Made by a program: the position numbers and the translations under genes. This document shows positions 43,592 through 50,705 of a stretch of DNA of 64,000 nt, piece by piece. Within the stretch, counting starts at the first letter, position 1. Each line of letters opens with the position of its first letter. Source of the stretch: SXZD01 sp034680345 (GTDB taxonomy: Bacteria > Pseudomonadota > Gammaproteobacteria > Burkholderiales > Burkholderiaceae_B); the NCBI GenBank assembly GCA_034680345.1, contig JAXISZ010000003.1, positions 62,001 to 126,000 on the forward strand, in the 5' to 3' direction. Below the pieces are notes generated by a model. It searched no databases. It saw only the letters and a program-made list of their open reading frames with translations, and had not been told where the DNA came from.

Positions 43592-44941
43592 ATGGAAAAA
43601 TATAAAAAAGTGTCAAAAATTGGTATGGTCAGTTTAGGTTGTCCTAAGGCTTTAGTAGACTCTGAGCGAATCCTAACCCAGTTGAAGGTAGAAGGATACG
43701 AGGTTGTTTCTTCCTATAAGCAGGCCGATTTGGTTGTTGTCAACACCTGTGGATTTATTGACAGCGCTGTGCAAGAAAGCTTGGACGCAATTGGAGAGGC
43801 CATTCAAGAAAATGGAAAAGTCGTGGTTACGGGATGTTTGGGGGCTAAACAAAACGCCCAGGGTGAAAATTTAATCACCAGTTTACATCCTAAAGTTTTA
43901 GCAGTAACTGGTCCACATGCGGCAGATGAAGTGATGCAGGTTGTACACACTCATTTACCCAAGCCACACGACCCATTTATTGATTTGGTGCCAGACCATG
44001 GCGTTAAACTAACCCCCAAACACTATGCTTATCTTAAAATTTCTGAGGGATGCAATCATCGTTGTAGTTTTTGCATTATTCCAAGTATGCGTGGCGATCT
44101 TGTTTCTCGCTCGATTGGCGAGGTAATGCGCGAAGCAGAAAGTCTGGTGAAGTGTGGCGTTAAAGAGTTGCTAGTCGTCAGTCAAGACACCAGTGCCTAT
44201 GGGGTTGATTTAAAATACCGAACGGACTTTGTGCAGGGCCGCCCTGTGAAAACTAAATTTGCAGAATTGGCACGAGAGCTTGGTCAGCTGGGGGTTTGGG
44301 TAAGAATGCATTATGTCTACCCCTACCCACATGTAGACGAGGTTTTAGAGTTGATGGCTGATCAAAAAATATTGCCGTATCTGGACGTGCCTTTTCAACA
44401 TTCGCATCCTGATGTGCTTAAGCGCATGAAGCGTCCAGCCAGTGGCGAAAAAAATATTGAACGTGTGCAATCCTGGCGACAAGCTTGTCCTAATTTAACG
44501 ATTCGCAGTACTTTTATCACTGGTTTTCCTGGTGAAACAGAAGCTGAATTTAAACATCTTTTAGACTTTGTTGCACATGCAAAGCTTGATCGGGTTGGCG
44601 TTTTTGCTTATTCACCCGTTGAAGGGGCTACAGCTAATCTCTTAGATAACCCCGTTCCTGATGTTTTACGTGAACAACGCCGTAAACAGTTAATGGATCT
44701 TCAAGAAGGTATCTCTTTACAACGTCAAAAAGCCAAAGTGGGCACACGTCAAAAGGTGATTATTGATGTGGTAACGCCGGAGGGGTATTTAGGCCGCAGC
44801 ATGGCTGATGCTCCAGAAATCGATGGTGTTGTGCGTATGCTTCGTCCAACTAAAACTTGGCTTCGCCCAAAGTTAGGCGATATTATTACAGCTCGGGTGG
44901 TCGGGCATGATGCTTATGACCTTCATGCAGAAATTGTTTGA
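43592..44941 (+). CDS. rimO: Ribosomal protein S12 methylthiotransferase RimO
   Basis: Radical-SAM enzyme that methylthiolates the conserved aspartate of ribosomal protein S12. The N-terminal UPF0004 domain carries the auxiliary cluster cysteines C17, C53 and C82. The radical-SAM motif C154-x3-C158-x2-C161 lies in SEGCNHRCSFCIIPSMRGDL. A TRAM domain closes the protein. Length of 449 residues fits RimO; MiaB is excluded by the N-terminal spacing and the PSMRGDL sequence. A tRNA-Ser gene follows. Confidence 0.94.
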   Translation: MEKYKKVSKIGMVSLGCPKALVDSERILTQLKVEGYEVVSSYKQADLVVVNTCGFIDSAVQESLDAIGEAIQENGKVVVTGCLGAKQNAQGENLITSLHPKVLAVTGPHAADEVMQVVHTHLPKPHDPFIDLVPDHGVKLTPKHYAYLKISEGCNHRCSFCIIPSMRGDLVSRSIGEVMREAESLVKCGVKELLVVSQDTSAYGVDLKYRTDFVQGRPVKTKFAELARELGQLGVWVRMHYVYPYPHVDEVLELMADQKILPYLDVPFQHSHPDVLKRMKRPASGEKNIERVQSWRQACPNLTIRSTFITGFPGETEAEFKHLLDFVAHAKLDRVGVFAYSPVEGATANLLDNPVPDVLREQRRKQLMDLQEGISLQRQKAKVGTRQKVIIDVVTPEGYLGRSMADAPEIDGVVRMLRPTKTWLRPKLGDIITARVVGHDAYDLHAEIV

Positions 44942-44980
44942 TTTAAGTCAGTGGCGGCCAACCATTGATTAACCATCATT

Positions 44981-45008
44981 TTGGAAAATACAGGGTTTGT
45001 GCTATTAT
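44981..45008 (+). promoter_or_regulatory. Putative promoter of tRNA-Ser
   Basis: TTGGAA (44981-44986) and TATTAT (45003-45008) are 16 bases apart. The predicted start point is only a few bases before the mature tRNA 5' end, so the leader would be very short. Confidence 0.45.
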
Positions 45009-45017
45009 TTTAAAAAT

Positions 45018-45107
45018 GGAAGCTTGGCAGAGCGGTTGAATGCACCGGTCTTGAAAACCGGCGTGGGTGAAAGCCCACCGTGAGTTCGAATCTCACAGCT
45101 TCCGCCA
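45018..45107 (+). tRNA. tRNA-Ser (anticodon TGA)
   Basis: Class II tRNA with a long variable arm. The acceptor stem GGAAGCT pairs with AGCTTCC, the anticodon arm CCGGT-CTTGAAA-ACCGG carries TGA, the variable arm is GTGGGTGAAAGCCCAC, the T-arm contains GTTCGAATC, and CCA is encoded. Ninety bases is the usual size. Confidence 0.95.
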
Positions 45108-45150
45108 AATCAATAAGTGTTAAAAAAGCTAGAGGTAATCTATATTCATT

Positions 45151-45200
45151 TTTACTAAAAGTATTTCTAGTTTTCTAGCGGTCTTTAGTAAATTTTTTTT
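45151..45200 (+). terminator. Putative AT-rich terminator of tRNA-Ser
   Basis: TTTACTAAA (45151-45159) pairs with TTTAGTAAA (45184-45192); an inner CTAG-TTTT-CTAG hairpin sits in the loop, and eight T follow at 45193-45200. The stem is weak in GC, so confidence is moderate. Confidence 0.5.
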
Positions 45201-45282
45201 AAGGCTCTGGTAGATAGCACACCAAATTCAAATTAAAAGATTAAAATCCATCCAATCAAAGTGATGGGCGATATATTGAGTG

Positions 45283-46893
45283 ATGCATAAATTCTCGCGA
45301 TCTAAAAGCGTATTTTTGGTTGTTTTTTCTGCGCTTTTTATAACCATCTTTGCTAACTTTACTATGTTTGTAAAAGCCAATGCATGGTTAATTAGCTCAA
45401 GCACTAATCAACTGTATATGGTGGTGTTGAGTTTATATCAATTTCTGTTGTTATTGTTTTTGATATCTTTACTAACAATGCATAAATGGTACAAACATGT
45501 TTTGGCCATCTTTTATTTGTTAGCTGCCATTTCTGCCTATTTTGCTGATAGTTATGGGGTGATTATTGATAAGGACATGTTAATCAATGCAGCTGAAACC
45601 AACGTTGCTGAAGCTATGGGTTTATTATCTTGGCGCGCTTTAATTTACTTTATTGCCTTGTTTATATTTCCAGTTTTTATTCTTTACAAGGTTGAAATTA
45701 CTCCACAAACGGTGGTTAAGAGAATTTTTTACCATTCTGCGCTTGCCTTGATTGCATTGCTGATGATCCTAATTACGTTTTTAGCTAGTAGTGCCTTTTC
45801 AGCCTCATTTTTTCGTGAACAAAAGCAAATACGAGTTTATTCAAGTCCTTTGAGCGTGCTGTATGCCACCTCTCAAATCGCGAGCAGAACTTTTTTTAAT
45901 AGATCCCAGGCATTTACTAAGATTGGGGAAGATGCTGTTATCAACCCTCCCAGTGACGATCGAGAGCTCATTATTTTAGTTGTTGGTGAAACAGCGCGAA
46001 GTGATCGATTTTCCTTAAATGGATATGATAGAGATACTAATCCTTTGCTCAGTAAAGAGAGCGTTGTTAGTTTTACAAGTGCGGCTTCTTGCGGTACAAG
46101 TACTGCAGTATCGCTTCCTTGTATGTTTTCTATAGAAGGAAAGGACAGGTTTGATCTTTCCAAGTTTAAGCATAAGGAAAACCTCTTGGATGTTATTGGT
46201 AAAACAGGAGCTAGCATTTTGTGGCGAGATAATAACTCTGGCTCTAAGGGAGTTGCGGATCGATTTACTTACGAGGATTTTACGACCCCCAAAAATAATC
46301 TTGTTTGCGATTCAGAGTGCCGTGATATCGGGATGCTTAAAGGCTTAGATGAATATATCAGCAAGCAAAACAAGGGGGACATAGTCATTGTTTTGCACCA
46401 GATGGGTAGTCACGGTCCCTCTTACCATGAAAGAGTTCCTGAGGTTTTTCAAAGATTCAAACCCGTGTGTAAAACCAATCAACTAGATAAATGTACCACG
46501 GAAGAAATTAACAATGCGTATGACAATACAATTTTTTATACTGACTATTTCTTAAGTGAAGTCATTAAATTTTTAAAGAAGTATGACGATTGTTTTGAGA
46601 CTTCAATGTTTTACGTGAGTGACCATGGTGAATCTTTAGGGGAGTCAGGAATTTATTTGCATGGCATGCCTTATTCACTTTCCTCAAAGGGGGTGACAAA
46701 TGTACCTTTGATTTTATGGTTCGGTAAAGAGCTGATTAAAAATCAAAATTTAGATGTGGATTTGCTTAAAAGACAACGCAATAAACCCATATCTCACGAC
46801 GAAGTTTTTCATACCATTCTGGGTATTCTTGAAATTGAAACTGGTATTTACAAAAAAGAGAAAGACCTTCAGTTTTTAGGAATTAAAAAGTAA
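45283..46893 (+). CDS. eptA: Lipid A phosphoethanolamine transferase (EptA/PmrC, MCR-related)
   Basis: Inner-membrane enzyme that moves phosphoethanolamine from phosphatidylethanolamine to lipid A on the periplasmic side; homologues lower polymyxin binding. Five hydrophobic helices occupy about residues 8-175, then a periplasmic alkaline-phosphatase-fold domain. Visible site residues are the zinc glutamate in VVGETAR (about 236), the nucleophile T274 in SCGTSTAVSLPC and the late SDHGES. The paired cysteines typical of MCR/EptA proteins are present (SCG, LPC, and CDSEC). I chose ATG 45283 (a GTG is immediately before it). It is followed 14 bases later by dgkA, which recycles the diacylglycerol by-product. 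Actual polymyxin resistance cannot be read from sequence. Confidence 0.92.
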   Translation: MHKFSRSKSVFLVVFSALFITIFANFTMFVKANAWLISSSTNQLYMVVLSLYQFLLLLFLISLLTMHKWYKHVLAIFYLLAAISAYFADSYGVIIDKDMLINAAETNVAEAMGLLSWRALIYFIALFIFPVFILYKVEITPQTVVKRIFYHSALALIALLMILITFLASSAFSASFFREQKQIRVYSSPLSVLYATSQIASRTFFNRSQAFTKIGEDAVINPPSDDRELIILVVGETARSDRFSLNGYDRDTNPLLSKESVVSFTSAASCGTSTAVSLPCMFSIEGKDRFDLSKFKHKENLLDVIGKTGASILWRDNNSGSKGVADRFTYEDFTTPKNNLVCDSECRDIGMLKGLDEYISKQNKGDIVIVLHQMGSHGPSYHERVPEVFQRFKPVCKTNQLDKCTTEEINNAYDNTIFYTDYFLSEVIKFLKKYDDCFETSMFYVSDHGESLGESGIYLHGMPYSLSSKGVTNVPLILWFGKELIKNQNLDVDLLKRQRNKPISHDEVFHTILGILEIETGIYKKEKDLQFLGIKK

Positions 46894-46907
46894 ATAATTC
46901 ACTGATA

Positions 46908-47267
46908 ATGAAAAACCTTATTATGCGCCGTGTATTCAAAACATCCAAGTACTCAATACAGGGATTACTGTCTGCGTGGAAGTCGGAGGAGGCATTTCGT
47001 ATTGAGGTGATCTTACTACTAGTCTTACTTCCAGCAGCATTTTTTATTGGAAAGTCAGCTATTGAAATCTGCCTTCTCATCATGAGTCTCTTCATTGTTT
47101 TGATCGTTGAGTTATTGAATACCGGTCTTGAAAAAGCAATTGACCGAATCTCAACAGAGATTAATCACATTTCAGGTTTTGTGAAAGATGTCGGAAGTGC
47201 ATCTGTTGCTATTTCACTTGTTCAGGCCGTTGTTATTTGGGTTGTTGTTTATTGTAGTAATCTCTAG
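46908..47267 (+). CDS. dgkA: Diacylglycerol kinase (DgkA)
   Basis: Small trimeric membrane kinase that phosphorylates diacylglycerol to phosphatidate. Three membrane helices, the SEEAFRIE block with the catalytic glutamate region, and ELLNTGLEKAIDRI followed by KDVGSASVAISLVQ identify it. At 119 residues it matches E. coli DgkA. It is directly behind eptA, and this pairing makes sense because phosphoethanolamine transfer from PE releases diacylglycerol. Confidence 0.93.
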   Translation: MKNLIMRRVFKTSKYSIQGLLSAWKSEEAFRIEVILLLVLLPAAFFIGKSAIEICLLIMSLFIVLIVELLNTGLEKAIDRISTEINHISGFVKDVGSASVAISLVQAVVIWVVVYCSNL

Positions 47268-47492
47268 TTTTTACTTTCATTTATCAAAGTTGTACTTCGT
47301 GCGTGAATCCACGATTTGATTCAATTGAACTGGTAAAAAAAATTGGTAATAAATTTATGATATCGGAAATTTTAAGTAATCCGACATCACTATAAGATTT
47401 TTTGTCCATCAGATTAAGTTAAAACTTTTACATTTTACAGCTCACATTAAATTTTGGGTTTTTTAGTTTTTTTCTAATTTCTTATATACTTT

Positions 47493-48842
47493 TCAAGAAA
47501 GTATTTCCATTGAAGATTTCCATTTTGGGTTAACGTCTATTTTATACTTTGGCGCATTTTCTTTAAACGTATTCACCAGCGCTGTAAAATCTTTAAAACC
47601 AGAACAAACCATTACCTCATTTTCAATGCTTTTTTGAATTTTTGATTCTAAAGATTCATTAATTTCGCTCAGAAGGTTTTCCTCAAATTTTGGAAATGTG
47701 AACACAGCGGGAAACAATGCCCCCTCGTCATTTGATGCAAATGGATTACCTGCTTCGTCGTTGTGGTGTACTTGACTCCTTACTTTTTCAGATAACAACT
47801 TGTAAGTAGCTCCGTTTATTGTCTGTATTAAATTTTCAAGTGCCTTATGAATATTTCCTTTTGTAAGGTGCTCATCTTTTAAGTTTTTTTCCTCTTGAGT
47901 TATATCAACAGGTCTTTTTAAAATTTCTTCATTTTCAATGAATTCTGTATTAAACCCAGTAGTAAGTAGATCATAGTCAGCAGTAAAAGGTTTGCTGAAC
48001 CCACCCAGTTTGGTCTCACAATAAGCCCAAAAAAATACGGTTTTTTTCTCTTTTTCAGGATCAAAATCATCTAGATGATTATTGTTATTGACTGCTGTTT
48101 CATACAATCTCCAAGTTTTATTGGTGCTGTCCTTTTCTAGAATTTGGTAAATTTTCTCGTTGCCTGAAGAGAGATTTGTATTAATTTGATAGAAAATTTT
48201 TTCTTTTTTTAAGATCTCCGTGATATTTGCTGTTTTATTCATCAACTGAATTGAATTTTTATCAATATTAAAAAACTCTGGGTTTGTCAGAACTTCGTTT
48301 ACCCGGTCCTCTTCAAAAACGTAACAATATGATTCAACTTTTATAGGGTTTTTTGAGTATTCACTTATTTTGGTTGATCCTTCTTTAGCACGTACTAAAC
48401 CAGCATCAATTCCGTATTTTGAACTTTTATCTTTAATCAGAAAAGGTTTAGTTGGAAATTCTTTTCTTGTCCAACTGCTTGCAAATTTTGAAACTGGTCT
48501 AAAACCAATTATGACATCAGATTTTTTAGAAATACTTTTTACAATATTTAAGAATTCTGGCATCATACCTGATTCGATATTGTTAAGAATCTTACTGAGT
48601 TTCTCAAGACATTCTTCATCTATTTTAAATTCATAATTTTTAAAATTTAAATCAAAACGTGACACACTATTTTGCCTTAATTTTTTTAATTTATATTCAA
48701 CGTTTAGTGTATTACTTGATTCATGAAAACAAAAAAATAAGCGTTTAATAAAAGCTAATAATGGATAGCTTGGATTTTTATTTGTTGGATCATTATCTTG
48801 GATAATCCTATTTGAACGAAGTAGAGTAGGAAAATTAACCAT
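47493..48842 (-). CDS. ExoY / edema factor / CyaA-class nucleotidyl cyclase toxin homologue
   Basis: I recognise this 449-residue protein as a class II (toxin-type) nucleotidyl cyclase. The motifs occur in the family order. IIGFRPVSKF (111-120) corresponds to FGIRPVE of ExoY. FPTKPFLIKDKSS (129-141) supplies the substrate lysines K132 and K137/K139, as in FPTKGFSVKGKSS. FTADYDL (286-292) holds the metal-binding D289 and D291. VHHNDEAGNP (358-367) supplies the His and Asn of the active site, followed by FPAVFTFP. DVNPKWKSSM near the C-terminus matches the ExoY end. All catalytic residues I know of are kept. Such enzymes make cAMP or other cyclic nucleotides inside host cells after activation by a host protein (actin for ExoY, calmodulin for EF and CyaA). 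The 110-residue N-terminus is unrecognised, with no signal peptide and no RTX repeats. ATG 48842 lacks a clear ribosome binding site. Secretion route and activator are unknown. Confidence 0.85.
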   Translation of the reverse strand: MVNFPTLLRSNRIIQDNDPTNKNPSYPLLAFIKRLFFCFHESSNTLNVEYKLKKLRQNSVSRFDLNFKNYEFKIDEECLEKLSKILNNIESGMMPEFLNIVKSISKKSDVIIGFRPVSKFASSWTRKEFPTKPFLIKDKSSKYGIDAGLVRAKEGSTKISEYSKNPIKVESYCYVFEEDRVNEVLTNPEFFNIDKNSIQLMNKTANITEILKKEKIFYQINTNLSSGNEKIYQILEKDSTNKTWRLYETAVNNNNHLDDFDPEKEKKTVFFWAYCETKLGGFSKPFTADYDLLTTGFNTEFIENEEILKRPVDITQEEKNLKDEHLTKGNIHKALENLIQTINGATYKLLSEKVRSQVHHNDEAGNPFASNDEGALFPAVFTFPKFEENLLSEINESLESKIQKSIENEVMVCSGFKDFTALVNTFKENAPKYKIDVNPKWKSSMEILS

Positions 48843-49104
48843 TTGAAATTGATAATATTACAATGTAAGTTTGTGTAAAATTTGCAGTGTAGAGTTCCGT
48901 TTGAATTCGAATTAAAATGGGGTAATCACCTTATATTTTTTGCGTGGATATATTTTTTATGTAAATTTAAGTGCAAAGTGCAACTTTGATCAATGAAAGT
49001 AAAAAGGCTGAGGATGCTTTAGTATTTAAGGCTTTTTTAACTACCACATCAAATTTTGGTTAAAATAATAAAGAATACCTGCCTTACATTTAATTTTATT
49101 CTTG
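48843..49104. other. Very AT-rich non-coding spacer upstream of the cyclase gene
   Basis: With the relic that follows, this forms 580 bases without an intact gene (48843-49422). I see no RNA gene. It should contain the cyclase promoter on the minus strand. A short tandem AGTGCAA repeat occurs near 48970. Confidence 0.4.
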
Positions 49105-49317
49105 ACATGCTGGTTGTATTATTACCTGGATTGGCAGCTCAAATTGTGCGGGCAGCGTTGGCTTTTTCTTTTTTTGAAAAAACTTATTATGTCACCATCC
49201 TTATTATGAAGTGCACTCGTTATAGGGATATTGATTTCGATAATTACTGGTATTTTTACGGTTAAGCGTATTATTAGAAGTTCTCCGTTAGTTATGCTAA
49301 AAGCCACACCTTTTTAA
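49105..49317 (+). pseudogene. Possible relic of an FtsX-like ABC transporter permease C-terminus
   Basis: The frame 49213-49317 encodes 34 residues then TAA. It contains ALVIGILISIITGIF, KRIIRSSPL and VMLKATPF, which look like the last membrane helix and the closing R-x2-R-x3-P-x4-L pattern of MacB/LolC-type permeases. Just before it in the same frame are MSPSLL and a TGA (49207-49209), where a Trp would fit. Further upstream a different frame gives a hydrophobic LPGLAAQIVRAALAF. Frame switching and the stop suggest a decayed gene. The match rests on a short segment. Confidence 0.4.
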
Positions 49318-49422
49318 AAATTTTTTGCACAATTTGTAGTGAAAACACTTTGAAAAAATAAAGTATTTATTTACCTGGTTTAACCATTTTGTGCATGTAA
49401 ACAACCAATTGGAGCCGTTTAC

Positions 49423-50505
49423 GTGAAAAAAACAAGTATCTCAGACGCACATCATTTGGCTGGATTACCGCGTGTTTTATTAATTACAACGGGCGGCACC
49501 ATTGCGGGCCTAGGTGAACCAGGTAAAAGCTGTGGTTACACAGCGGGCGCATCAAATATGGAGATTTTTTTAAAAAATGTACCTGGTATTGCTGAACTGG
49601 CCAATTTAAAAATCGAACCCCTATTTGCCGTTGGTAGTCAAAATTTAACTTTGACGCATACTGTACTGCTTCGCCAACGCATATTGGCGGCTTTAGATGA
49701 TAAGCAAATCGATGCAGTGGTAGTCACACACGGTACGGACACATTAGAAGAAACAGCCTTTTTTCTACACTTAACCCTGCCAGTTAGTAAAAAACCTGTG
49801 ATTATGACAGCAGCGATGAAACCCGCATCCGCAGCATCTGCGGACGGTGCTGGCAATTTACGTGATGCTTTGAATGCAATTGGCGCATTGCTTCATAATC
49901 CACCAGCACGGCAGGGTAGTATTTGGATACTGATGGCCAGTCGTTTATACGGTGCTTTAGAAGTTTTTAAACGCAATGCATTGGCGCCAGACGCGTTTCA
50001 TAATCAAAAACATAGCGCTTTTTTACTGGATGATCACCTTGAATGGATTAGTTTTCCATCTGAAGGGGAATGGCATGGCGCCCGTTTTTTTGAAAATATA
50101 GAAGTTGCATTAACCTCGTGGGCCACACAATTTTCTAAACACACAGATCATTTTGAGGAATTATTACCAGAAGTGCCAGTGATTGTATGTCATCAAAATA
50201 TGAACGAACAACGGGTTGCTGCTTTTCTAAAGCCAACACCCAAGGGCGTTGTTTTAGCTGGTGTAGGGCATGGCGCAATACCTGCTAATTTACATCCATT
50301 GGTAAATCGTTTGTTAAAGGCGGGCTGTTGGATTATGCGAGCTTCTAGAACACCAGAAGGTCCTGTTTTTGTTTCAGGAGAAAATCCATGGAACAACTTA
50401 TATTTTGCTGGCCGCATGTTGGCAGCAGGGCGTTTGAGTCCATGGCAAGCACGGATTGCTTTGCAATTGTGGTTATTGGAGTCAGAGCAAATATCTGAAG
50501 ATTAA
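49423..50505 (+). CDS. L-asparaginase
   Basis: Hydrolyses asparagine to aspartate and ammonia. Both active-site signatures are present: TTGGTIAG with T23, and THGTDTLEE with T105-D106. There is no signal peptide, so it is probably a cytoplasmic or leaderless enzyme, and the subtype (AnsA or AnsB) cannot be fixed. The C-terminal half has VIVCHQNMNE and GVVLAGVGHGAIP. GTG 49423 has GGAG eight bases upstream. Length of 360 residues is within the family range. It is convergent with rne, with about 200 non-coding bases between. Confidence 0.9.
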   Translation: MKKTSISDAHHLAGLPRVLLITTGGTIAGLGEPGKSCGYTAGASNMEIFLKNVPGIAELANLKIEPLFAVGSQNLTLTHTVLLRQRILAALDDKQIDAVVVTHGTDTLEETAFFLHLTLPVSKKPVIMTAAMKPASAASADGAGNLRDALNAIGALLHNPPARQGSIWILMASRLYGALEVFKRNALAPDAFHNQKHSAFLLDDHLEWISFPSEGEWHGARFFENIEVALTSWATQFSKHTDHFEELLPEVPVIVCHQNMNEQRVAAFLKPTPKGVVLAGVGHGAIPANLHPLVNRLLKAGCWIMRASRTPEGPVFVSGENPWNNLYFAGRMLAAGRLSPWQARIALQLWLLESEQISED

Positions 50506-50705
50506 AACTTATTGTATTGCTTTAAATTTAATTTTTATTTACTTGATATATAAATTTTTGTATGTTTTACTTTCTTTAAAAGTACGCTCAAAGCTGCTAA
50601 AAAATTATTAATTAATTGCTAATTGGTTTTTAAATCAATTTTTATAATGTCCAACCGTTAGCGGCCTTGAGCTCTTTTTCAAGATTGGCTAATGACTATT
50701 TAACC

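Noticed and set aside
49056..49265. A 69-residue hydrophobic gene upstream of the asparaginase gene
   Set aside because: No ribosome binding site, and the adjacent frame carries the recognisable permease ending, so a broken relic explains it better.
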